From: Pelagomonas calceolata
Lineage: Eukaryota; Sar; Pelagophyceae; Pelagomonadales; Pelagomonadaceae
Length of the DNA: 64,000 nucleotides
Assembly: GCA_918797485.1 (NCBI GenBank)
Contig: CAKKNE010000001.1
Coordinates: forward strand, 4,774,001 to 4,838,000
Direction of reading: 5' to 3'
Notes under the pieces: model-generated
The model's input: only the letters and a program-made list of their open reading frames with translations
Databases searched by the model: none
Told to the model about the DNA's origin: nothing
Translations under genes and position numbers: made by a program
In this document: piece by piece, positions 28,341-37,731 of the stretch
Layout: the number at the start of each line of letters is the position of its first letter
How positions within the stretch are numbered: position 1 is the first letter of the stretch

Positions 28341-31300
28341 ATGGGCCGCCGCCGCCGCGACCGCTCGCGCAGCAGAAGTAGAGACCGCTCTAGAAGAGAT
28401 CGCTCGAGACGCGACCGGAGCCGGAGCCGCGACCGCAAAAGGAGACGACGAGACAGCCCGACTGCCCAAGATGCGTCGACGGGCTGGGTCTCGCGCCAGT
28501 ACGACACGATGAAAGATAGTGAAAATCCCTTCGCGAAGGCCCAACGAGAGGAGAAGGAAGCTAAACAAAGATTAGAATCACGCAAACGAAGGAAGTCCCC
28601 CTCGCCTCCGCAAGACGATTCGACAGCCGATAAGGCGAAGGCCGTGGCCGAGATGATCTCGGCGCGCTTGAAGGCGAACGCGCCGAAGACCGCCGAGGAG
28701 TTGGAAGCCGAGAGAGCCCTCGAACGCGAAGCGGAGGCGCGTCGCGTCGAGGAGGAGGCTAGGGCGCGCAAGGAACGTATCGAGTCCGGTCGCAAGAAGG
28801 TTATTGAGGAGGTCGTGGAAGAGAAGAAGGCGTCCTGGACGTTGGGGGAGAACGCGGAAGGCGCCGATGCCGAAGGCGTCGACGACGACGACGACGACAT
28901 CCTCAACGAGTTCACGGACGTGTCCCAATCAACGGTCGTCGAAGAGACCACGGCCTCGATCAAGGAGTCCGCCGCGTTACTGAAGCAGAAACGGTTCCAG
29001 AACAAGTCTTCCGCTGTGAAGGACTTCCTGCCTGCCACCACTACCAGTGATGATCCATTGGAAGGTTTTCTGGCATCGTTCACCACAGAAGGCACGGAAA
29101 GCCCGATGCCTTCCGAGATTGACTTGCAGCGAGCTAGGAGTGACCCACTAGCGTCGGCGTTCGACGCGCCGCAGCGACGGTCGAACGCCATCACGTTGGA
29201 TGAGATCCTGGCCGGCGAGTCGGGGCGCGGTGGCGGCTGGGAGAGTGATAGTGTTGTCTCTGCTTCAGAGGAGCCTCCTGTCATTTACGACGAGGATGAA
29301 AGTGATGAAGAGGACCTCACGACGCGGGAGCGCGTACAACAGGTCCAGCAGGACGCCCTGGAAGTGCAACAGCAAGAACAGGCTCGCAAGAAGGATTTAG
29401 GAAGGTGTTTTAACGACGAGGGCGACGTCATGGAGGAAAAAGAGAGAAAAAAGGCCGAGAAAAGTGCCTTGGAAGTTTTTGCGGAGCAGTTGCGGCGGAA
29501 GGAATTGAAAACTATAGACCACGCGTCGCAGGACTACCTCAAAATACGGAAGAATTTTTATGTGGTGCCCCGACACCTCGCAAAGCTATCCTCTGATGAG
29601 ATTGCTGAAAGGCGAGAAGCTGATGAAACCAAGGTGCGGGGCAAGGGCTGTCCGCCGCCCGTGACGACGTGGGGCGAGTGCGGCCTGCCGGATCGCGTCC
29701 ACACCAAAGTGTTGGAAGCGTTTGGGGACGATAGTGAACCCTTTCCTATCCAGAAGCAGGCTCTGCCGGCGCTGATGTCGGGTCGCGACGTTATTGGCAT
29801 TGCAAAAACGGGCTCTGGGAAGACGCTAGCTTTTGCGCTGCCATTGCTGCGACATGTCTCGGACCAACCACCTGTGATAGATGGGTCCGAGGGCCCTGTA
29901 GCTTTGATATTAGCCCCAGCTAGAGAGCTAGCTCTGCAAATATACCGGGAAACAAAACGCTTCGCTTCTGTATTAGGTTTAAGGTGTACGGCCGTCTACG
30001 GCGGCGCGCAAGTAGCCCAGCAAATCGCGGACCTCAAGAGAGGTGCGGAAGTTGTTGTGGCGACACCGGGCCGCTTGATCGACATCTTAACCATGCAGCA
30101 GGGCCGCTTGATCGCGTTGTCGCGCGTGTCGTTCGTCGTCCTCGACGAGGCCGACCGCATGTTCGACATGGGGTGCGAGACCTGTGTGGAAACTTCAAGT
30201 GGTCTCTACGCGGTCGCGTGGATCTCTCGGAGGTCGTGTCCGAGTTTCGCGAGACGCGAATAACTCCCAGAGTTAACGTGGTCGCCGCGACGGCGTCGGG
30301 GCGACGCGGCATCGCCTCGACGCCATCGACGCGGCCGCATGATTACCTCACTCACGGGTCGATGTCCACGCAGGTTCGAGCCCCAAATCGCGATGGTGTT
30401 AAGGAACGTGCGGCCCGATCGACAGACGGCGCTGTTCTCGGCGACGTTTCCGAGGGCCGTGGAGCAATTGGCGAGGAAAGCCTTGCAGCATCCCCTGGAG
30501 ATTGTTTGTGGTGGGAAGAGTGTAGCCTCGGACACCGTCGACCAGTATGTGGAGGTGCGGCCGGAGCAGACCAAATTCATGCGTCTTCTCCAGCTCCTGG
30601 GCGTCTGGTTCGAGCGAGGCTCTACCTTAGTGTTTGTGGATACGCAACTCAAGTGCGATTCTATATATGAGCAATTGGTGAAGGCGGGCTATCCCTCGCT
30701 CTCCTTACATGGCGGGAAGGAACAAGATGATAGGGCTTCCACCATCAAGGATTTCCAGGACGGTGTCGCTACGGTCTTAGTAGCGACGTCTGTGGCTGGC
30801 CGAGGCTTAGATGTCCCCGCAATATCATGTGTGGTGAACTACTCGTGCCCCAACCACTTGGAAGACTACGTCCATCGCGTCGGTAGGACAGGTAGGGCAG
30901 GTAGGAAAGGCACGGCGTATACGTTCCTCGACCCACAGACGGAGGACGCGTACGCTCCTATTCTCAAAAAAGCCCTCACCCAAGCGAAGCGCCAAGTCCC
31001 GCCCGAATTAGATCAACTAGCGAAGAAGTTCGTCGACAAGACGAAGACCGGTGAAAAAAAATGGGCGCCCTCCGGCTTCGCGGGCCGCGGTTTTAAATTT
31101 GATGAGGATGAACTTGATGATGAGAAACAGCGCGCCAAGGCGCAGCGCAAGCTCATGGAGTCGGAGATGGGTTTGGTGGTTGCGGAGTCTCATCTAGATG
31201 ACGACGAGGGGCCCGAGAAGGAAGCGCCTGCGCCGGCGCCCGCTAAGGAGCCGGACGTGCCGGCCCTAGCGCCGGACCAACTTGCTACTTCGTTAGCGGC

Positions 31301-31928
31301 GTCTGCGGGTGCCGCTTTGCCGAACGCCGTCACACGAGCACCGCAAGCCGCTCAGGCTGCTGTTGCTGGTGTGGTTCCTCAGCTCGCCGCCAACGTGTCC
31401 GATCTGTCTCACTTGAGTCCTGTGGAACGCGCGAAAGCATTAGCAGCGAGGTTTGGACGGGTACCTATCGTGGCGGCGCGGCAGGCCGCCCCGGCGGCGT
31501 CGCCGCACGACGCTGCTTTAGCTCGCGCTCGAGCCTTAGCTGCGGGTATGACTGGCGCCCCTGCATCAACAGCTCCTGTATTAACACCCGCCCAGATCAG
31601 TGGAGAGACGGCGTATGACGAACTGGACATCAACGACTACCCGGGCGAGGCGCGATTGCGCGCGACCAATAGAGATGTATTACTGCGCGTCCAGGAGGAG
31701 ACGGGTGCGGCTCTTATTAACAGAGGCGTCTTCGTCGCGCCGGGCACGCAACCACCACCGGGCCAGCGACGGCTCTACTTAGCGATAGAAGGCCAGGACG
31801 CGCGCGCCGTCGCCCTGGCCAAAGCCGAGATGAAGCGCGTGCTCAACGAGGAGACGCTCAACCTCGCGGCGGGCGGGTCGCGGTCGCAGTCGGCGATGGC
31901 GAACTACGGGAAGTACTCACTGGTCTAA
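28341..31928 (+). CDS. DDX46/Prp5-type DEAD-box splicing helicase, two exons, about 1,128 aa
   Basis: Exons 28341-30172 and 30374-31928. The N-terminus is Arg/Ser-rich (residues 1-40), as in spliceosomal SR-type helicases. Upstream of the core is the Prp5/DDX46-like KNFYVVPRHLAKLSSDEI...KVRGKGCPPPVTTW. The core shows the Q motif PFPIQKQALPALMSGRD, AKTGSGKT, APARELA, TPGRLID, DEAD (VLDEADRMFDMGFEPQI after splicing), SAT, and HRVGRTGRAGR. The Ala/Pro-rich C-terminus ends in a KH-like segment shared with DDX46 (DINDYPGEARLRATNRD). Prp5/DDX46 remodels U2 snRNP at branch-site recognition. The splicing factor's own intron is an introner. Confidence 0.93.
30173..30373 (+). mobile_element. Introner-type intron in the DDX46-like gene (201 nt)
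   Basis: It begins GTGCGAGA and ends CCACGCAG; removal gives MFDMGFEPQI, the expected helicase sequence (phase 2). Inverted ends: CTGTGTGGAAAC near the 5' end against the complement of GATGTCCACGCAG. Target copies GTGCGAGA and GTTCGAGC match at 6 of 8. The interior includes ACGCCATCGACGC (30320-30332). Confidence 0.85.
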
Positions 31929-31976
31929 TTCTTGTTTTAGGTTTTATTCATCTGTTTTTATCCGTTGGTTTTTGTG

Positions 31977-31995
31977 GCTAGTGCTCCTAGCTAGC
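31977..31995 (-). promoter_or_regulatory. Degenerate GCTAG inverted-repeat motif
   Basis: GCTAGTGCTCCTAGCTAGC; reversed it reads GCTAGC...GCACTAGC, matching the outer arms of the promoter motif with a shorter centre. It lies 222-240 nt upstream of the sulfatase ATG at 32217. Confidence 0.4.
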
Positions 31996-32216
31996 GTCGT
32001 GCCGATATTTTTTGCAGCGGCAGCGACCTATTTGCTTGCCTGTCGAGCACATAGGTCCTTGTTTATTTAAGCTGTGCATAAATAATTCGGCCACGAGCGT
32101 TGGGCCCCACCTAATCCCATCTGACACCGCGCTGCGCTGCAGCGCCACGTGCGTTGTGTTCGGCGCTCTGCGCGACGTACCCGCGGCGACTCGGGCCCGG
32201 CTTTAGAGCCTGCAGC

Positions 32217-33879
32217 ATGGCGCTGCGACTGCTGGCTCTCACTGGGCTCACTGCTGCCGCCGCGGCAGTCACGCCACAGCGGCGCAAAAACGTGTTATTC
32301 GTCATCTCGGACGACCTGCGGCCGGAATTGCCATGCTACGGCTGCGATCACGTCTTGGCGCCGCGGACGACGGCGCTCGCGAAGGAGTCGATCACGTTTA
32401 CGAGGGCGTACGCGCAGCAAGCGCTATGCGCGCCTAGCCGCAATTCGTTCCTGTCGGGCCGCCGACCCGCGCACACGAAGAGCTGGCAATTCGTCGACGA
32501 CTTCAGAGAAGTCGGGCCCGACTGGACCACGCTGCCGGGAGCCTTCCGGAAAGCCGGCTATCAAGCTGTCGGTTGTGGGAAAATATTTCATCCAGGACTC
32601 CCGCCGAACCAAGACCTGCCATATTCGTGGGACCGGCGCACGAATCTGTGTAGAAATCAATTCCCAGGCACCGCCGCATTGCGTCTGCTCTCGATGACGT
32701 CTCAACTCACTGTTTGATTTCACAGGAATGAACACGACCTGGGCGGACTGGAACAACCCAAACGAACCTAGATGTCCACAGAACACTTCGTGGTGCAGCG
32801 TCGAAGACACCGAGCGCTTCCAGGACACGCAGATAGCCTCGACAGCGCTGGAGCTGCTTACCAACGTAACGCGGGACGAGAGGCCGTTCTTCCTCGCGGT
32901 GGGCTTCCGCAAGCCTCATGTCCAATGGCGCGCGCCGACGCGCGCGTTTGATGCCTATCCGCCGTGGAATGTGAGTCTCGCCTCGCGTCCCAAGGGGCCA
33001 CAACACTCCGTCGACGTCGCGTTTCACGTGCCGGTGCACGAAATAGACGTCTTCACTGACTGGCGCGCCTGCGGCGGCTCCCAGGCGCTGACCCCGGCGC
33101 ACAACTACCCGTCGGAGTGCCAGCAGGCCTGGCGCCGCGGCTACTACGCTGCTGTCACCTTCGTGGACGAACAGTTAGGGGTGGTGCTCGACGGCCTGAC
33201 GGCGAGGAACCGCGAGCGCGACACGGTCGTCGTCTTCTTCGGCGACCACGGCTGGCACCTCGGCGACCAGGGCGAGTGGATGAAGATGACCAATTACGAG
33301 AACGCCGTACGAGTGCCCCTGTTGGTTCGCGTGCCCTGGGCGCCGGAGAGCGCCGGGCGCGTCGTGAGCGCGCCCGTCGAGCTCGTAGATCTCTTCCCGA
33401 CCCTTGCGGGATTGGCCGGCGTGGACGTTAGCTACACGTCTCGCGAGTCGCAGCCGCTCGACGGGCGGGATCTGAGCCCCCTCTTCTTCGGCGGTGCCGG
33501 GGACGACACGCACGTGGCGCGCTCGGTCTACCCCCGCTGCGTGGCCAACGCGTCGGCCGCGTGGAAGCACAACGACTGCAACGACACGCCGCGGCGGCGC
33601 TTCAGCCATATGGGTTACTCGACGCGCGACGAGCGCTGGCGGTTCACGGCGTGGTACGAGTGGTCCCACTTGCGCTTGGCACCGAAAGGGTCGCCTGTTG
33701 CCGTCGAGCTCTACGACCACGCGGGTGATACTGGCACGTGCGATGGCGCCGGCGGCAGCGCGCTCGAGGACTACGAGTGGGCGAACGTCGCCGGCGACCA
33801 CGCGTCCGTCGTCGAGGCGCAGCTCGCGCGGCTCGAGCGCCTCTTCGGCATCGATGCCCCTATTGTTGATCTGTATTAA
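32217..33879 (+). CDS. Iduronate-2-sulfatase-like sulfatase, secreted, two exons, 524 aa
   Basis: Exons 32217-32637 and 32726-33879. A signal peptide (MALRLLALTGLTAAAAAVTP) is followed by the metal site FVISDDLRPELPCYG, the formylglycine motif CAPSRNSFLSGRRP (Cys becomes formylglycine), GCGKIFHPGLP, FFLAVGFRKPHVQWRAP, and FGDHGWHLGDQGEW with TNYENAVRVPLLVRVP. These and the closing MGYSTRDERWRFTAW follow the IDS family order. Likely an exported or vacuolar enzyme removing sulfate esters from sulfated polysaccharides; the exact substrate is unknown. Exon 1 ends at a GC donor. Confidence 0.92.
32638..32725 (+). mobile_element. Introner-type intron with GC-AG splice pair in the sulfatase gene (88 nt)
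   Basis: It starts GCACGAAT and ends TTTCACAG. Inverted ends: CTGTGTAGAAATCAA against the complement of TTTGATTTCACAG. Target copies GCACGAAT and GAATGAAC match at 5 of 8. Only this GC donor fits: the GT donor at 32650 has the right phase but makes a TGA at the junction, and other GTs are out of phase. Splicing yields SWDRRMNTTW. Confidence 0.75.
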
Positions 33880-33896
33880 TTCTGTAGATAGACTAG

Positions 33897-34784
33897 CTAC
33901 GCCGGCGAGAGGAGCGCGGTGTTGATCGCCTTGGCGAGCGACTCCTGCGGCGTAGAGGCGCCGTCGGCGAGCGCACCGATTGATAAGATCCGGCTCTTGG
34001 TCGGGTCCAGGATCGAGACGGCCTGGGCGATGAGCGCGCCGAGGTCCTCCACCTGAACCTCACCGGCAGAATCGGCGCCGCGCTTCGCGCCCACGACCTG
34101 CTGAATCCCTTCGTTCAGATTCCATTTTTTTGTGGTCGCGAGGTCCTTCGTGACCAGGAGCGTGTGCGGCACGCCGGAGGCCTCGAGGGCCGACTGGGCC
34201 GCGGCCGCGTCGGCGGGCGCCGCGACGGCGATGACGTGCGCTGCGTCTTGCACGTTTGCGCAGATCCGCGAGAACGGCTCCGACTCGCCGCCGGCCTGGT
34301 CGAGGTCCCATGACCACTCCGTTCCGGTGACGGCGCCCTGGGGGCGCATGCGGTACGGCGCCACCACCATGCTGCAGCCGTCGAGGCGCTTCTTGATGAT
34401 TTCGTCGTCCCGGAAGTCGCACCGCTGGACGAGCGACTCGTCGGCGTAGGCAAGGATGAACGATGTCCCCAGACACACATTGAGCGCTCGGCTGCCGCGC
34501 GCGGCGCCGACAAGGGCGCGCGGCGCCTTGAGGCCGCTCTCGAAGGTCTGCGCGGCCCGCTGGACGTAGCCGTATATGAAGCGGCCCGCATCGCCACCCG
34601 CGCCGCAGACGGCAACGAGTTGCTTGTTTATCGGTCGCTCGGCTGCGCTGCCCGGCTCGTTATTCGCGGCGACCGTGTCCTTGTAGATTTTCGTGAGGTC
34701 TGGCGGCGGGGGCCTCCGGGCTGCCAGCGCGGAGGCGGTCTGGAGGCTGCATGCCGCCACGACGGCGAGTGCAAGCCTCCTCAT
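33897..34784 (-). CDS. Plastid-targeted Rossmann-like protein, 295 aa, atypical SDR
   Basis: The leader MRRLALAVVAACSLQTASALAARRP resembles a heterokont plastid presequence (ASALA cleavage). The mature N-terminus LVAVCGAGGDAGRFIYGYVQ has a GxGGxxG-like Rossmann turn, but later SDR catalytic residues are not obvious, so it may be a non-catalytic NAD(P)-binding protein of the NmrA/atypical SDR type. It contains SWDLDQAGGESEPFSRIC and a helical C-terminus. No named family recognised. The ATG at 34784 is in frame. Confidence 0.6.
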   Translation of the reverse strand: MRRLALAVVAACSLQTASALAARRPPPPDLTKIYKDTVAANNEPGSAAERPINKQLVAVCGAGGDAGRFIYGYVQRAAQTFESGLKAPRALVGAARGSRALNVCLGTSFILAYADESLVQRCDFRDDEIIKKRLDGCSMVVAPYRMRPQGAVTGTEWSWDLDQAGGESEPFSRICANVQDAAHVIAVAAPADAAAAQSALEASGVPHTLLVTKDLATTKKWNLNEGIQQVVGAKRGADSAGEVQVEDLGALIAQAVSILDPTKSRILSIGALADGASTPQESLAKAINTALLSPA

Positions 34785-34894
34785 TGCTTGTCCACAGCGC
34801 TACGTGCCAAGACAGCCAGTCCTATGTAGCGTGTGGCAGCTCTGCCGTGCACTACGCCCAGCAATCCGCTTGCAAAGCTTGGATCGGGATGCTC

Positions 34895-34917
34895 GCTAGT
34901 GTCTTACTCGACGCTAG
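34895..34917 (-). promoter_or_regulatory. GCTAG inverted-repeat promoter motif, copy 7
   Basis: On the minus strand: GCTAGCG then TCGAGTAAGACACTAGC. It is 111 nt from the ATG at 34784 and 161 nt from the ATG at 35078, between divergent genes. Confidence 0.65.
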
Positions 34918-35077
34918 CCGACTGCGCAGCTGACAAGCGGTTTTCGAGGCCGACGCAGCGAGAACTTTTTGATCTAAACAGCGTTTGCATCGCTGCGTTC
35001 ATTGCGCGCCGTATCGCCAACGCTGCGACTAGTTGGACCGCGGGCCGGAATTGCTTGGCTGCCGCCGCCTCGCAAGC

Positions 35078-36592
35078 ATGGAGGCGCGCACGCTGCTCAA
35101 AGCCAAGACCCTGCCGCCGCCACCAAACGACTGGCTCGAGTGGGGCGTAATCTTACACCGACGGCTCCAGTGCGCCGACGAGGCGGCCGACGCCTGCGAG
35201 CTGCTGGCGCACGTGCTCTGGTACCACCCACCGAACCACGACGATTCAGAGAGGCTGGGCGCCTTACGCGTGGCCGAGGCGGTCCTCGCGCTGGGCAACG
35301 CCTTCGCGACCGATGCAGCCGACGCGGCGCTCGTCGGGGAGCTGAGGTATGGCTTCGTACGACCAGAAAGCGATCTGGTCATCGTCTGGGCGGCGAAGAG
35401 CGACGTAATAACGATACGGTCGCGCGCGCTACAGGCTTACGACCGGTTCGTGCTGTTTCGCGGTTCTATAAATGACCTCATCGACTTCGAGGGCGCGGCT
35501 GAATTAGCGAGAAAGAGAAGAGCACGACGGAAACAAGGCGAGGCCTTCGAGGAGGCCGGCGACGACCCCGTCGAAACCGTTCGCGCATCGCTACAAGAGG
35601 ATTTCGAACCGCCCCAGACGGAGGGCTTCGCGCCTTTTGCGGACGCGCCGCGGCCCGGCGACGCGAGCTTGAAGACAGAAGCGAGGAAGGAAATCGAGCG
35701 CCTCGCGGCCGTCGTGAAAAGTGTGGATGGCGTCGCGGCGTGTTTAGTGTTGGTGAACGGTTTTGCTGCCGCGCGGACGCTCCCGAGCAACGAATCAACA
35801 ATTCTCGAGGCGGCGCTGCGCGACGTCGGCGACGCCATCGTCGAGAAAAGCAGGGCGCCGGACGGGAGCTGGGCCGGCGCCGGCGCCGGCTTCGTGGCGC
35901 CCTCGTTTGAGTTATCAGCCTGCGGCACGAACGCGCGGTTCCGGTGCGTTGGTGATGATGAAAATGATGTGGACGATCTGGGTCCCGGCGACGCCGTGGC
36001 CGACGTGTGGTGCCCCTCTGTTACCTTGCCTCCTCCATCATCACGGGTGCGGTGCGCCTACGATAATGCAACGGGCGCGCCATCATCACATGAAAAGCGC
36101 CGCCTCGTCGTCTTCTACGCGGCGCGGCACCGGGTGCTGGTGGGTGTGGTCATAGATGATAGTTGCGTGCGCGCGTCGGACGGCGGCCTGTCGCGGCGCT
36201 GGGCGACGGCTCTTGTACAACGCGTCGGGGACGCGGTCCAGGCGGAGTTGTGCGACCCGGACCGCGAGTGGGATTTGGCCCCGGCGCCGCCATCATTGCC
36301 GCCCGCCGGTGTTCGCGTGTGTTCGTTCGAGGACGCCGCGCCGCGGACCGCGCCGGTGTTCCGATGCCCGGCCGCGGCGCGCTCGGTGATCGCCGACGGC
36401 CACGCCGCGCTCGTGGCGTCGGCCGACGCGCGCGAGGAGGTCCTGGTCTTTCCTTCCGACCACTCGGGCGTCGTCGCCGCGGCCGACGGCGGCGCGCGGC
36501 GCGCGTACGCGTGGCTCTCTCCTTGTGGTTCGGTGCGCGAGTGCGCACAGCGCGTTGATGAGTTGCGCAGCGGCTCCGAGGCGTTTCTTTAG
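35078..36592 (+). CDS. Uncharacterised protein, 504 aa, possible CCZ1/MON1-type longin protein
   Basis: Starts MEARTLLKAKTLPPPPNDWL. The segment LLAHVLWYHPPNHDDSERLGALRVAEAVLALGNAF followed by FVRPESDLVIVWAAK resembles the first longin domain of the FUZ-MON1-CCZ1 (FMC) family, where a YHP core precedes an Asp/Glu-rich loop and a VGL-x-EA helix. Later segments (VDGVAACLVLVNGFAAARTLP and RRLVVFYAARHRVLVGVVIDD) could be further longin-like strands. CCZ1 with MON1 activates Rab7. This link is a weak pattern resemblance; otherwise the gene is unrecognised. No signal peptide or membrane helix seen. Confidence 0.5.
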   Translation: MEARTLLKAKTLPPPPNDWLEWGVILHRRLQCADEAADACELLAHVLWYHPPNHDDSERLGALRVAEAVLALGNAFATDAADAALVGELRYGFVRPESDLVIVWAAKSDVITIRSRALQAYDRFVLFRGSINDLIDFEGAAELARKRRARRKQGEAFEEAGDDPVETVRASLQEDFEPPQTEGFAPFADAPRPGDASLKTEARKEIERLAAVVKSVDGVAACLVLVNGFAAARTLPSNESTILEAALRDVGDAIVEKSRAPDGSWAGAGAGFVAPSFELSACGTNARFRCVGDDENDVDDLGPGDAVADVWCPSVTLPPPSSRVRCAYDNATGAPSSHEKRRLVVFYAARHRVLVGVVIDDSCVRASDGGLSRRWATALVQRVGDAVQAELCDPDREWDLAPAPPSLPPAGVRVCSFEDAAPRTAPVFRCPAAARSVIADGHAALVASADAREEVLVFPSDHSGVVAAADGGARRAYAWLSPCGSVRECAQRVDELRSGSEAFL

Positions 36593-36653
36593 GTGTTAAT
36601 GTGACGTGTTTGTACCCCAGACGTATTCTTACGGTGCTAGGACTAGTGTTTTA

Positions 36654-36675
36654 GCTAGCGGACTAAGACACTAGC
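36654..36675 (+). promoter_or_regulatory. GCTAG inverted-repeat promoter motif, copy 8
   Basis: GCTAGCGG then ACTAAGACACTAGC, 133 nt upstream of the ATG at 36808. A related GCTAGGACTAGTG sits just before it at 36636. Confidence 0.6.
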
Positions 36676-36807
36676 AAAAAGCCTAAGCCTAGAGAGCAAA
36701 CCAGGCTGGCAGCCATTTCCGCCCTCAGTAGTGGTCTCTTGAGCCCACAATTGCATAAGTGACGCCCGCGCGACGACCCACACCAGCTCTCCTACTTCTC
36801 AAGCAAT

Positions 36808-37602
36808 ATGAAACTACTCCTCCTCGCCACCGCTGCTCTCAGCACCTATGCGCTGCGCGCGCCGACGAGAATGTCGGTCGCGGTCTTCGGTGCGACGGGC
36901 TTGACCGGCCGAGAGTGCACGCATCAATTGCTGGAGCGCGGCGTCCCCGTGCGCGCGCTCTGCCGCGACCCGGCGAAGCTCCTCACGCCGCTCGGCTCGA
37001 CGGGCAAGGAGGACCTCGTCGAGAACGACCAACTCTACAAGTACAAAGGCAGCGTCACGAACGCGGCCGACGTGGAGAAAGTGTTTGAGGGAGGTGATGT
37101 CGAGGGTGTGATCATCTCGCTCGGCGGCAAGACGAAGGACGTCGGTCCTACCATGTTAACGGACGGCACGGCCACCGTCATCGCCGCGATGAAGAAGTAC
37201 GACGTCAAGCGCGTCGCCGTCGTCACGTCCATCGGCGCCGGAGATTCTAAAGATCAGGCGCCCTTCATGTTCAAAATGCTCATGATGACGGTCATGTCGT
37301 CCATCTTCACCGACAAGAACAACCAGGAGGCGCTCTTCACGGACGGCGGCGTCGGCCGGGACCTGGAATGGTGCATCGTGCGGCCCGGCGGGCTCACGGT
37401 CGAGAAGCCGACGGGCGTCATCAATGTCATCGAGGGCGAGGCCGGCTCCATTGCGCGCGCGGACGTCGCGGACTTTTGTATTGGCGCGATCCTCGAGAAG
37501 GACTTCCCGTACATCCAAAAGACGCCGTGCATCTCGAGCGTCGGCGGGACGTCGTGGGTCAAGGACCGTAGCGCGGCGGCGAGAGAGGGCATGACTGCCT
37601 AG
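36808..37602 (+). CDS. Plastid-targeted NmrA-like NAD(P)-binding SDR protein, 264 aa
   Basis: A leader MKLLLLATAALSTYALRAPTR precedes the Rossmann motif VAVFGATGLTGRECTHQLLE and the NADP-type ALCRDPAKLL. Further atypical-SDR features are GVIISLGG, VKRVAVVTSIGAGDS and CIVRPGGLTVEKPTG, and IARADVADFCIGAI. This is the SDR-a5/NmrA type found in plastid proteins related to Ycf39, HCF244 and Tic62, many of which act in assembly rather than catalysis. It is downstream of the CCZ1-like candidate in the same strand and converges on the MFS gene. Confidence 0.82.
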   Translation: MKLLLLATAALSTYALRAPTRMSVAVFGATGLTGRECTHQLLERGVPVRALCRDPAKLLTPLGSTGKEDLVENDQLYKYKGSVTNAADVEKVFEGGDVEGVIISLGGKTKDVGPTMLTDGTATVIAAMKKYDVKRVAVVTSIGAGDSKDQAPFMFKMLMMTVMSSIFTDKNNQEALFTDGGVGRDLEWCIVRPGGLTVEKPTGVINVIEGEAGSIARADVADFCIGAILEKDFPYIQKTPCISSVGGTSWVKDRSAAAREGMTA

Positions 37603-37731
37603 AAGGGTCATTTGTGTGCGCTAGATATAGATAACACATATCTGCGAATTAAACTAACCTAAGAGCGAGCGCCGGCGCCCAGCGGGGCGTGTAGGCGTAC
37701 GGGAAGACAGACGTCGCCGCCGTGGGGTCGA

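Noticed and set aside
28046-29284. 412-aa Ser-rich minus-strand open frame
   Set aside because: It is antisense to the Arg/Ser-rich N-terminus of the DDX46-like helicase; its composition is the expected shadow.
30370-30385. GGTTCGAGCC word suggestive of a tRNA T-loop
   Set aside because: It is the 3' junction of an intron followed by helicase coding sequence; no cloverleaf surrounds it.
32650-32725. Canonical GT-AG intron in the sulfatase gene
   Set aside because: The GT at 32650 has the right phase but forms TGA at the junction; the GC donor at 32638 fits the frame and the introner layout.
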